Positions 7,699-14,664 of a stretch of 15,680 bases of DNA are shown here, one piece after another. Position 1 is the first letter of the stretch. Every line of letters begins with the position of its first letter. The notes below the pieces were generated by a model that made no database searches, was not told the origin of the DNA, and saw nothing but the letters and a program-made list of their open reading frames with translations. The position numbers and the translations under genes are program-made. Location of the stretch: positions 1-15,680 of the forward strand of contig PQAK01000179.1 of assembly GCA_003105225.1 (NCBI GenBank), in the 5' to 3' direction. This DNA is from Deltaproteobacteria bacterium. Lineage in GTDB: Bacteria; Desulfobacterota; Deferrimicrobia; Deferrimicrobiales; Deferrimicrobiaceae.

Positions 7699-7731
7699 TA
7701 GAGGGCTCCGGGGAGCGCCGAAGCGCCTCTA
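7699..7731 (-). repeat. Nested inverted repeat, possible RNA three-way junction over the wzt stop
   Basis: A six-base outer stem (TAGAGG at 7699-7704 with CCTCTA at 7726-7731) encloses two hairpins. On the transcript the first is a CGC-UUCG-GCG stem with a stable UUCG tetraloop (7716-7725), and the second a CUC(C)...(G)GAG stem (7706-7715). Only about seven bases are unpaired. The TAG stop of wzt is part of the outer stem. There is no U-tract after it, so it is not a classic terminator; it may stabilise or process the mRNA, or affect translation of the GT2 gene. Confidence 0.6.
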
Positions 7732-9060
7732 TGCGTTTTCCACCGACTTTCCGGTATCGTTCAATCCGTCAAAATTCCATTTGCAGGGAACGAAGGTCGC
7801 TCCCCACCACTTGTCGATTCCCTTCTTCGAGAGTCCCCACCGGTCTTCGAGATCATTCCCCGATCGATCGGGATCCGGCGCCTTGATTTCGATCGTGGCG
7901 GCGTTCTCGAGCCCATCGTGATTGGTATCGTGTTCCGTGATCAACAGATCGCAGGTATTGATCCAAAGGTTCAGATAATAACGGTCCGGCAACAGGGGCA
8001 ATAGTCCGATATCGACGTCGATATACCCCGTCCCGGGGAACAGCGTCCGGATTTCATGTCCGGAGAGCGCCGTCCCGAATGTCGCGACCCTCAACCCGGT
8101 ATCGGTTTTCAGATTGAAATAGAACTCGGGTTTCGAGATCGGCTCGTTCACCACGTAATGCAGCCTGACTTTCAGGCCGTCGCCGCAGTAGATCTGCTTC
8201 TTCGGCTGCCCGCCCGGGGTCAGGAACTCGATGCCGGTGTAGCGGATGGTTCCGGTCCCTTGACGCTTGGGGACTTCGGTCAGATCGAATTTCGTATCCG
8301 GTTCGGTTTCGCCGAATTGGGAAACATAGTGCTGGATGACGTCCGCCGACCGGCCATCCTGCCGGAGCTCTCCCCGGTCGAACCACAGGACGCGCGGGCA
8401 GAGGTTCTCCACCGTCGACATCGTATGCGAAACGAAAATCACGGTTCGACCACTGTTCCGCAGATCCTTCATGGTGTCCAGGCATTTTTTCTGGAACGCG
8501 ACATCGCCGACCGCCAACACCTCGTCCACGAACAGGACGTCGGTATCCAGGTGCGCGGCGACGGAGAAGCCGAGCTTCAGCCTCATCCCGCTGGAGTAAT
8601 ATTTGATCGGGGTATCCAGGAATCTTTCCACTTCGGCGAAATCGACGATCGCGTCCAGCTTCGATTTCACTTCCTTCTTCTTCATGCCCAGGATCGAACC
8701 GTTCAGGTAGATATTCTCCCGCCCGGACAGTTCCCAATGAAACCCGGTCCCCACTTCCAGCAAGGATCCGACCCGGCCCTGGATGTCGATTCGACCGCTC
8801 GTCGGGTACGTGATTTTCGACAGGATCTTCAGCAGCGTGCTCTTCCCCGCCCCGTTCCGTCCGACGATCCCGACGATCTCTCCCTTCTCCACCTTGAACG
8901 ACACGTTTTTCAGCGCCCAGATTTCCTCCTTGACATCCCTTCCACGGAAGACGGCGCGCTTGGCGAAATTCACCAGCGCTTCCCGGAACTGGGTTTCCTT
9001 CTTCAATTTGCTGATATCGAATTTTTTTGACAGGTTACTGACGGTGATCGCATCCTGCAT
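7729..9060 (-). CDS. wzt: Polysaccharide ABC exporter, ATP-binding subunit with C-terminal glycan-recognition domain
   Basis: A 443-residue ATPase that powers export of the lipid-linked glycan through Wzm. The nucleotide-binding domain has Walker A GRNGAGKST (67-75), the polysaccharide-exporter block LLEVGTGFHWELSGRENIYLNG at about 100-121, signature YSSGM (155-159), Walker B VLFVDE (175-180) and switch histidine SHT (211-213). From about residue 265 a second, beta-rich domain resembles Wzt C-terminal domains, which in Escherichia coli O8/O9a bind the modified non-reducing end of the chain; it finishes with a Trp/Lys-rich tail. A plain TagH/KpsT protein lacks this domain. ATG 9060 is preferred to an in-frame TTG at 9072 because the TTG belongs to the GGAG ribosome binding site. 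It follows wzm after 37 bases. No terminating methyltransferase or kinase is visible in the window. Confidence 0.93.
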   Translation of the reverse strand: MQDAITVSNLSKKFDISKLKKETQFREALVNFAKRAVFRGRDVKEEIWALKNVSFKVEKGEIVGIVGRNGAGKSTLLKILSKITYPTSGRIDIQGRVGSLLEVGTGFHWELSGRENIYLNGSILGMKKKEVKSKLDAIVDFAEVERFLDTPIKYYSSGMRLKLGFSVAAHLDTDVLFVDEVLAVGDVAFQKKCLDTMKDLRNSGRTVIFVSHTMSTVENLCPRVLWFDRGELRQDGRSADVIQHYVSQFGETEPDTKFDLTEVPKRQGTGTIRYTGIEFLTPGGQPKKQIYCGDGLKVRLHYVVNEPISKPEFYFNLKTDTGLRVATFGTALSGHEIRTLFPGTGYIDVDIGLLPLLPDRYYLNLWINTCDLLITEHDTNHDGLENAATIEIKAPDPDRSGNDLEDRWGLSKKGIDKWWGATFVPCKWNFDGLNDTGKSVENA

Positions 9061-9066
9061 TTTCTT

Positions 9067-9070
9067 CTCC
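9067..9070 (-). promoter_or_regulatory. Ribosome binding site of wzt
   Basis: GGAG on the minus strand lies six bases before the ATG at 9060. It overlaps an in-frame TTG at 9072-9070, so that TTG is not the start and the product is four residues shorter than the longest reading frame. Confidence 0.75.
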
Positions 9071-9097
9071 AATGGATATGGCTACGCGGTCGCCATG

Positions 9098-9958
9098 CTA
9101 TACGATGTCGGCAAACTCTTTTTCCGTATTGCGGAAATAGGCCAACCCCAGGAAAAAGATCACCAGGGAAACGGCGATCGAAAACGACAACAGCACGAAA
9201 TCAATATGTTTATCCGGGATGACGGTAGCCCGGAACGCCTCGATGATGCCCGTCAGCGGGTTGATTGCGGATATCCTTTGGTATTTTTCGGGCAGGATGC
9301 TGATCGGATAAATGATCGGCGTAACGAAAAGCAGGATCTGGATGATGAAAGGGATCGTATATTTGATATCGCGATATTTGACGTTCAATGAAGAAAATAC
9401 CATTCCAAGCCCAAGGGAAAGAATGATCAGGGGGATGACCAGGACCGGCCATAGCAGCAAGTTCCAGCTCAACGGGATGCTGTAGTAAATCATGATTCCG
9501 AACAGGATGATCGAGGCGATGAAAAAATCCATCAACCCGGACAACGCCGCCGATGCGGGGATGGCAAACCTGGGGAAATACACCTTGGTCAGCAGCTCCG
9601 AATTCCCGATGAGGCTGTTTCCGGAGCTCCCGACGGCGGCGGAGAAGAACGTCCAGGGGACCAATGCGGAATAGGAGAATACCGGGTACGGGACCCCCTC
9701 GCTGGGCATCTTGGCGAATTTTCCGAAAAATATCGTGAACACGATCATCGTGGCGAACGGTTGAATGACCGCCCACAACGCGCCCAGGACGGTCTGCTTG
9801 TACCGGACCTTGATATCCCGCAGGATGAAGAAGTAAAACAGTTCCCGGTACTGCCACACTTCCTTGACGAATCCGAACCTGGCAGCGATCGAGGGTTTGG
9901 CGCTCAATGGTCCATACTCCTTTGCGGGGTTCTTCCCGATCCTCTGTGCACCGTTCAT
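9098..9958 (-). CDS. wzm: Polysaccharide ABC exporter, permease subunit (ABC-2 type)
   Basis: A 286-residue inner-membrane protein of the TagG/KpsM/Wzm type. A cytoplasmic N-terminus leads into the family hallmark LRDIKVRYKQTVLGALWAVIQP (about 46-67), followed by about six hydrophobic segments, near residues 56-75, 91-111, 138-158, 164-188, 200-221 and 254-275. With Wzt it moves the undecaprenyl-linked glycan across the inner membrane. The ATG at 9958 overlaps the PIG-L stop (ATGA) and has AGGA upstream. A longer frame opens at 10063 but its first 35 residues are charged, lie inside the deacetylase gene and do not resemble the family, so it is rejected. The gene ends with TAG, 37 bases before wzt. 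Confidence 0.93.
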   Translation of the reverse strand: MNGAQRIGKNPAKEYGPLSAKPSIAARFGFVKEVWQYRELFYFFILRDIKVRYKQTVLGALWAVIQPFATMIVFTIFFGKFAKMPSEGVPYPVFSYSALVPWTFFSAAVGSSGNSLIGNSELLTKVYFPRFAIPASAALSGLMDFFIASIILFGIMIYYSIPLSWNLLLWPVLVIPLIILSLGLGMVFSSLNVKYRDIKYTIPFIIQILLFVTPIIYPISILPEKYQRISAINPLTGIIEAFRATVIPDKHIDFVLLSFSIAVSLVIFFLGLAYFRNTEKEFADIV

Positions 9959-10602
9959 AGAATCATTTTCCTGCAGTAAAACCCTTCCGCGTACTTCCCC
10001 GGCGCGTTCGATTCCACCCCGCGAATCCTCAGCAGCGACAAAAACGTGTCTTCGGTGAACCATTGTTTATCGTTCTGCGACCGGAAATATTCGAGGATCT
10101 TCCCGGATTTTTTCCTGCCGATGGATTCCTCCAGGTGGACGAACAGGTTGGGCGATCCCAGGTCGCCGTCGTATTTCGGGATTTCATATTCGAGGATCAG
10201 GTGGTCCCGGAACGTGTTCCAGGTCAATTCGGAAATCAGCCGGTGGTCCTGGTGCAGGTCGTTCCGATAGTGGGTGAAGATCATATCGGGGGAAAATTCC
10301 TTTTTAAGATCCTCGAAACACTCCTTGATGTCGGCGCCGCAGTAAGGGAAAAAACTGTTCCGGAACCGATGGATGTCGATCTTCTTTTTCTTCAGACCGC
10401 TCAAGAAATCCTTCGCGCTGTTCAACGCCTCTTTCTCCCGGCGTTCATCCGAACTGAAAACCACCCAACGGACCGAGGCGTCTTTCCTGGCGCGGACCAT
10501 TTTCAGGATCGTCCCCCCGCAGCCGATCTCGATGTCGTCGCAGTGGGCGCCCAGGCACAGGATCTTCATCGGGGCGCTGCTGTCCAGGGAGATTTTCAGC
10601 AT
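9955..10602 (-). CDS. PIG-L/LmbE-family N-deacetylase
   Basis: A 215-residue zinc hydrolase, slightly short for the family. The signature AHCDDIEIGCGG (19-30) supplies the metal ligand H20, the probable catalytic base D22 and metal ligand D23; THYRNDLHQDHR (110-121) holds the third ligand histidine. The second residue of the usual HPDD is cysteine here. Family members remove N-acetyl groups from GlcNAc-containing lipids, mycothiol precursors or antibiotics. In this position, between the cytidylyltransferase and the exporter, it could deacetylate a nucleotide-bound or lipid-bound amino sugar, freeing an amine for later modification (inference). The ATG at 10602 is 12 bases after the cytidylyltransferase stop; another ATG at 10569 starts right at the family homology (MKILCLGAH). 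Neither has a clear ribosome binding site. The stop overlaps the wzm start. Confidence 0.88.
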   Translation of the reverse strand: MLKISLDSSAPMKILCLGAHCDDIEIGCGGTILKMVRARKDASVRWVVFSSDERREKEALNSAKDFLSGLKKKKIDIHRFRNSFFPYCGADIKECFEDLKKEFSPDMIFTHYRNDLHQDHRLISELTWNTFRDHLILEYEIPKYDGDLGSPNLFVHLEESIGRKKSGKILEYFRSQNDKQWFTEDTFLSLLRIRGVESNAPGKYAEGFYCRKMIL

Positions 10603-10614
10603 CGCGGCGGTGTC

Positions 10615-11427
10615 TCAGGAACCGGAACCTTGGGAGATCACGGCCGTCCCCTTCGAGTTCCAGACCTGCCAGGGCGGATTTCCCTTCTGGTAGAACTCCT
10701 CCAGCTCCTGCTTGTCCTTGAAGGTATCCATCGACGCCCAGAAACCGTCGTATTTGTACGTGATCAGCTCTCCTTCGTCGATCAGGCGCTGGAACGGCTC
10801 GTTCACCAGCTCCTCTCCGTTCCGGATGAAGTCGAAGATGCGATTCGTGAAGGTGAAGAAGCCGCCGTTGATCCAGATGTTGGACCGGGACAGGTGCCGG
10901 ATTTCGGAAACGGTGTCGTCGTCTTTCATGGAGACCACGTGGAAGCTGTGCCGCGGCTTCACGGCGACGAAGCTTGCGACCTTCTTTTTCGAGAGGAAGT
11001 TGTCGATCACGCAGGGAAGATGCAGGTCCGTCAGGCCGTCGGCGTAATTCGCCAGGAAGACCTCTTCCCCCTCCAGGTATTTCCGGACCGCGGTCAGCCG
11101 CTGCCCGATATTGGAAGCCACCCCCGTATCGGCGAACGTGATGTTCCAGTCGTCGATGTCCGTGTTGAACAGCTTGACCTCCTTCGATCCCTTGGACAAC
11201 ACGAAATCGTTCGACTGGCACTCGTTGTAATTCAGGAAATAGTTCTTGATCACGTCGGCCTTGTACCCCAGGCACAGGATGAAATCCTTGTGGCCGTAGT
11301 GCGCGTAGTATTTCATGATGTGCCACAGGATCGGCCGATACCCGATCTCCACCATCGGTTTCGGTATGGCGTCGGAAACCTCCCGCAACCGCATCCCCAT
11401 GCCGCCGCAGAAAAGAACTACCTTCAC
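10615..11427 (-). CDS. rfbF: RfbF-like glucose-1-phosphate cytidylyltransferase (divergent subfamily)
   Basis: A 270-residue sugar nucleotidyltransferase close to RfbF/DdhA, which makes CDP-glucose from CTP and glucose 1-phosphate. It opens MKVVLFCGGMGMRLRE, where classic RfbF reads GGLGTRL; IPKPMVEIGYRPILWHIMK (21-39) is the conserved activation segment. ANYADGLTDL (126-135) contains the metal-binding aspartate D130, WINGGFF (185-191) contacts the sugar, and a late DTFKDK supplies D234. The segment TGVASNIGQRL (101-111) replaces the family's TGxxTxTGGRL. These shifts suggest a separate subfamily, so the base and sugar cannot be taken for granted. The start is GTG 11427 with GGAGGG four bases upstream. 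No CDP-glucose 4,6-dehydratase (RfbG) lies next to it, which is odd for rfbF. Confidence 0.85.
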   Translation of the reverse strand: MKVVLFCGGMGMRLREVSDAIPKPMVEIGYRPILWHIMKYYAHYGHKDFILCLGYKADVIKNYFLNYNECQSNDFVLSKGSKEVKLFNTDIDDWNITFADTGVASNIGQRLTAVRKYLEGEEVFLANYADGLTDLHLPCVIDNFLSKKKVASFVAVKPRHSFHVVSMKDDDTVSEIRHLSRSNIWINGGFFTFTNRIFDFIRNGEELVNEPFQRLIDEGELITYKYDGFWASMDTFKDKQELEEFYQKGNPPWQVWNSKGTAVISQGSGS

Positions 11428-11460
11428 GATTCCCTCCGATCGGTTTTCTTCATCCGCCGC

Positions 11461-12747
11461 TCACTCCCCCCAGAAGCGCTTCCGCTGCTCTTCCCTCAGG
11501 GTGTCGCAGAACCGGCCGGCGGGCAGCTCCACGTCCCCGTAGGAAACGGGCCGGTCCATCGGGATGTCCCGGACGAGGCGGCAGCCTTCCGAAAGCCCCA
11601 TCGGGAGAAGCCGCTCCGCCCTCGAAACGTCGGCATTGTCGATCATCCCGTAGCAGGTATATCCCCCGATGCCGTCCAGTACCTCTCCCGCCTTGAGGTC
11701 CCGCTTGGCCAGGGTGATGACGTCGCAGACCGGCCCCCCCAGCGGGGCCACCGTGGCGTCCCGGAACAGCACGGCCCGGGCGACGGTCAGGGGGATCTCC
11801 AGGTGCGGCAGGTGGAAGGGGGTGTAGAACACGTAGAAGGGACCGTCCCCCATCTTGAAATACCGCATGTACTGCATGCGGATCGGGTTCTCGTTGTACC
11901 CGACGACGAACGCTCCCGTTCCCGGCTCCGCCCCCAGGAGATAGTCCACCAGCCCTCCGTTCAGCAGCTGCTCCGTCGGAAAGAGGGCCAGCGCATCCTT
12001 CACGTGGGCGCAGCGGGGACCGTACATCCCGCGCCTGCCGACCCGGAATCCCGTGGCGTTCGCGAGCACCGTCAGCTCCATCGACAGCTTGGTCCCGTCC
12101 ACGAAGGAGGTGATCATCTTCGGCTTCTGGCCGTGCTTCTCGGCGAACTCCTTCTGCGTCGCGGGGGTCCGATGGGGGTCGTAGAACCCTTTCAGGTTGC
12201 CCGCGAGCACGGGCCGGTATCCGATGGTCTTCACGAACCGGTACAGGTTCATGGCCACGCCCGGCTCGTCCCCGTCGGTATTGGTGATCACCACCCCCGC
12301 CCGGTCGGCGTATTCCTTGAGGATGGGCCCCAGGGTGGCGTCCAGCTCCGCGTTCATGAGGATCACGTGCTTTCCGCTGCCGATCGCCTCCACCGCGACG
12401 CGGGCGCCGAACTCGATCTCGCCCGTCGCCTCGATCACCGCGTCGATGCCCGCCGCCCGGCATACCAGTGCCGCGTCCCCGGTGACGGCAACCCCGCCCT
12501 TTGCGACGGCATCCTCGAGATCCTTCAGGGTTCCCGCGGTTGCGAAGGAGTCGATCCCTGCGTCCTTATAGGCCCGCTGCGCTTCCCGGATCGAACGGTT
12601 GGCGATTGCGACCAGCCGCATTCCCGCGATGGAGGAAATGACCTGAAGCGCGATGCCGCGCCCCATGTATCCCGCTCCGACCAGGCCCACCCGGATCGGA
12701 TTCCCTTCCCGTTCCCTCTGCTCCAGCGCCTTGTCGACGATGATCAT
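11461..12747 (-). CDS. NAD(P)-dependent oxidoreductase with C-terminal SAF domain (homoserine-dehydrogenase-like)
   Basis: A 428-residue two-domain protein. The Rossmann motif GLVGAGYMGRGIA (21-33) starts a dinucleotide-binding domain related to homoserine dehydrogenases; the middle carries conserved blocks such as ITNTDGDEPGVAMNLYRF (154-171) and FVDGTKLSMELTVLANATG (215-233). From about residue 342 a SAF domain follows (AKRDLKAGEVLDG, then GCRLVRDIPMDRPVSYGDVEL). This matches predicted homoserine-dehydrogenase-like proteins with a SAF domain, which recur in sugar and glycan loci without an established reaction. A role in oxidising or reducing a sugar intermediate is inferred from the neighbours. 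ATG 12747 is chosen because the upstream 67 codons overlap the rmlC-like gene and are Arg/Pro/Ser-rich shadow sequence; GGGAG is about 12 bases away, which is weak. It is 40 bases after the rmlC-like gene. Confidence 0.85.
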   Translation of the reverse strand: MIIVDKALEQREREGNPIRVGLVGAGYMGRGIALQVISSIAGMRLVAIANRSIREAQRAYKDAGIDSFATAGTLKDLEDAVAKGGVAVTGDAALVCRAAGIDAVIEATGEIEFGARVAVEAIGSGKHVILMNAELDATLGPILKEYADRAGVVITNTDGDEPGVAMNLYRFVKTIGYRPVLAGNLKGFYDPHRTPATQKEFAEKHGQKPKMITSFVDGTKLSMELTVLANATGFRVGRRGMYGPRCAHVKDALALFPTEQLLNGGLVDYLLGAEPGTGAFVVGYNENPIRMQYMRYFKMGDGPFYVFYTPFHLPHLEIPLTVARAVLFRDATVAPLGGPVCDVITLAKRDLKAGEVLDGIGGYTCYGMIDNADVSRAERLLPMGLSEGCRLVRDIPMDRPVSYGDVELPAGRFCDTLREEQRKRFWGE

Positions 12748-12787
12748 GTTCTTCGGGCTCTCCCTGTTTCCGGTCTGCGGATCGATC

Positions 12788-13318
12788 TTACGGAAGGAAA
12801 TCGGGCCAATGCGCGTCCTTTTCCGATATCGTCGTGATCGGTCCCGGCCACTCGATCCCGAAGGCCGGGTCGTCGTATCGGACCCCTCGGGCGGATTCCG
12901 GCGCATAGCGGGTCGACGCCAGGTAATAGATCTCCGCGTCGTCGGCAAGCGTCAGGTAGCCGTGGGCGCACCTTTCGGGGATGTAGAGCATCCTGCGGTT
13001 TCCGGCCGACAGTTCCGCGGCGAACCAGCGCCGGTACGTGGGAGATTCGGGCCGGAGGTCGACGATCACGTCATGGATCGCCCCGCGCGTGCAGCCCACC
13101 ACCTTGACTTCCGCGTGCGGCTCCACCTGGTAGTGCATCCCCCGCAGCGTGCCCTTCCTGCCGCTGAACCCGACGTTGATCTGGGAGATGTTGCCGTTCA
13201 ATCCGCGTGCCCCGAATTCCTCCCTGCACCACGATCGGGCGAAGAACCCGCGGCTGTCCTCGATCCGCTCGAGTTCGACCAGGTACGCTCCCTGCAAAGG
13301 TGTGGGGGTGAATTTCAC
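12788..13318 (-). CDS. rfbC: RmlC/RfbC-like dTDP-4-keto-sugar 3,5-epimerase family protein
   Basis: A 176-residue cupin-fold epimerase, normal length. The catalytic pattern of RmlC is intact: H62 in GTLRGMHYQ, the structural HGY (H119), the tyrosine region EIYYLASTRYAP (Y132) and D168 in ISEKDAHWP; DDPAFGIEWP (149-158) is the family C-terminal signature. RmlC inverts C3 and C5 of dTDP-4-keto-6-deoxyglucose on the way to rhamnose. No rmlA, rmlB or rmlD is in the window, so it may act on another 4-keto sugar, for example the cytidylyl-linked sugar predicted from the nearby cytidylyltransferase, and may be a 3-epimerase only. The start is GTG 13318, with GAGGG four bases upstream and eight bases after the dehydrogenase stop. 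Confidence 0.88.
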   Translation of the reverse strand: MKFTPTPLQGAYLVELERIEDSRGFFARSWCREEFGARGLNGNISQINVGFSGRKGTLRGMHYQVEPHAEVKVVGCTRGAIHDVIVDLRPESPTYRRWFAAELSAGNRRMLYIPERCAHGYLTLADDAEIYYLASTRYAPESARGVRYDDPAFGIEWPGPITTISEKDAHWPDFLP

Positions 13319-13326
13319 GGCGCCCT

Positions 13327-14664
13327 CTAGAAACCGATTCCCTCGTATTTCTCCACGGCGTCCGGGTCGATCAGGCGCCGGCCGTCGACGAACACCGGTT
13401 GCCGCTCCATCGAGGAGAAGAGCTCCGGAAGGGACCGGAACTCGTCCCAGCGGGTGACGAGGACAACGGCCTGGGCAGCCTCCACGGCTTCCCGGGCCGA
13501 TGCGGCGTATCGAATGTTCCGGTTCCCCAACACCTTCATCGCCTCGTCTCGGGCGACGGGGTCATACGCCTGGACGCTCGCCCCCAGGGAGACCAATTCC
13601 CGGACGATCGGGATCGCCGGGGATTCCCTCATGTCGTCCGTGTCCGGCCGGAACGCGAGGCCCAGGACGGCGACACGCACCCCCGAAAGGGACGGGAAAT
13701 GCTTTTTCAGGAGGCCGATCACCTTCATGTGCTGCCGCCGGTTGATCTCGATGACCGCGCTCAACAGGGGCATCGGCGTGCCGGATTTCTCGCCGTGGGC
13801 GATCAGGGCGTTCACATCCTTGGGGAGGCAGCTTCCGCCGAAACCGCACCCGGCCGCGAGGAACCCTTCGATTCCCGGCGCGTGGCGCTCCCCTCCCGGC
13901 AGGATGACGCTGATGTATTTCGACAGGTGGACCCCCTTCATCACGTCGACGACGTCGATCCCGCCGATGCCGGCGCACAAATTGCCGATCTCGTTGGAAA
14001 AGGAGATCATCGCCGCCAACAGGGAGTTGGAGGCGTACTTGATCATCTCGGCCGTCCGGGGGTTCGTCCGCAGCTGCGGGATCCCCGGGAAAGGACGATA
14101 CAATTCCGCCAGGAGGTCGAGGCTTCTACTGTCGATCCCCCCCAGCACGATCCGGTCCGGGCTCATGAAATCGCCGATCGCCTCCCCTTCCGTCAGGAAC
14201 TCGGGGTTCATTCCGACACCGAAATCCCTTCCCGCCTTCTTCCTCGAAGCGCTTTCCAGGAGGGGAAGAACCACATCTTCCGTCGTCCCCGGGACCACCG
14301 TGCTCTTTACGATAACGAGGTGGTATCCCGGCTTGTCTCCGAGCGCCGTCCCGATGTCCCGCGCAGCTTTCTTAACGAAGGAAAGGTCGATCTCCTTTCC
14401 GTCGAACGGCGTGCCGACGGCGATCATGGTGAGGTCCGTGCCCATCACGGCCGCCTTGAGGTCGGCGGTGGCCCGGATGCCGGGACCCAGATTCTTCTTC
14501 AGCAGCTCCTCGAGGCCCCGTTCGAAGAACGGAGGGATCCCCCGGTTGATCTTGTCGACCTTTTCCGCGTCGACGTCCACGCAGACGACGTCGTGCCCCT
14601 TTTCCGCCAGGCACACTCCCGTGACCAGCCCCACGTATCCCGTCCCGATGATGGAAACCTTCAT
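13327..14664 (-). CDS. ugd: UDP-glucose 6-dehydrogenase
   Basis: A 445-residue enzyme, standard length, that oxidises UDP-glucose to UDP-glucuronate with two NAD+. Evidence includes the NAD-binding start MKVSIIGTGYVGLVTGVCLA, KSTVVPGTT (about 120-128), NPEFLTEGEA (about 153-162), the substrate lysine in EMIKYASN (K209), and the nucleophilic cysteine C279 in GFGGSCLPKD. The C-terminal domain contains VAVLGLAFRPDTDDMRESP. The ATG at 14664 sits seven bases after a GGAGG sequence; a GTG at 14667, one codon earlier, is also in frame but only four bases from it. The stop of the upstream SDR gene overlaps the start (TGATG), so the two are coupled, which fits successive steps from UDP-glucose to UDP-glucuronate to UDP-xylose. 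Confidence 0.95.
   Translation of the reverse strand: MKVSIIGTGYVGLVTGVCLAEKGHDVVCVDVDAEKVDKINRGIPPFFERGLEELLKKNLGPGIRATADLKAAVMGTDLTMIAVGTPFDGKEIDLSFVKKAARDIGTALGDKPGYHLVIVKSTVVPGTTEDVVLPLLESASRKKAGRDFGVGMNPEFLTEGEAIGDFMSPDRIVLGGIDSRSLDLLAELYRPFPGIPQLRTNPRTAEMIKYASNSLLAAMISFSNEIGNLCAGIGGIDVVDVMKGVHLSKYISVILPGGERHAPGIEGFLAAGCGFGGSCLPKDVNALIAHGEKSGTPMPLLSAVIEINRRQHMKVIGLLKKHFPSLSGVRVAVLGLAFRPDTDDMRESPAIPIVRELVSLGASVQAYDPVARDEAMKVLGNRNIRYAASAREAVEAAQAVVLVTRWDEFRSLPELFSSMERQPVFVDGRRLIDPDAVEKYEGIGF

Noticed and set aside
7699..7731. Rho-independent terminator after wzt
   Set aside because: The structure is strong but the transcript continues with AAAGCGAU and has no run of U, so termination is not supported; it is reported as an RNA structure instead.
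9078..9096. Five-base inverted repeat (ATGGC/GCCAT, nine-base loop) between wzm and wzt as a possible terminator
   Set aside because: The stem is short, there is no U-tract, and a good ribosome binding site follows; two subunits of one transporter are not expected to be separated by a terminator.
9959..10063. A 35-codon N-terminal extension of Wzm
   Set aside because: It lies inside the PIG-L gene and is charged and unlike the family; the ATGA overlap at 9958 with AGGA upstream gives a natural start.
10063..12837. A 924-codon open frame on the plus strand
   Set aside because: It lies antisense to the PIG-L, cytidylyltransferase and SAF-oxidoreductase genes, all of which have intact family motifs. 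The translation is rich in His, Asp, Arg, Val and Gln with no recognisable domain, as expected for the reverse frame of GC-rich genes.
12748..12948. A 67-codon N-terminal extension of the SAF oxidoreductase
   Set aside because: It overlaps the rmlC-like gene and reads as Arg/Pro/Ser-rich sequence without homology; the Rossmann domain starts after the ATG at 12747.
12788..13318. Evidence for a complete dTDP-rhamnose pathway
   Set aside because: Only an RmlC-like gene is present; rmlA, rmlB and rmlD are not in the window, so rhamnose synthesis cannot be claimed.
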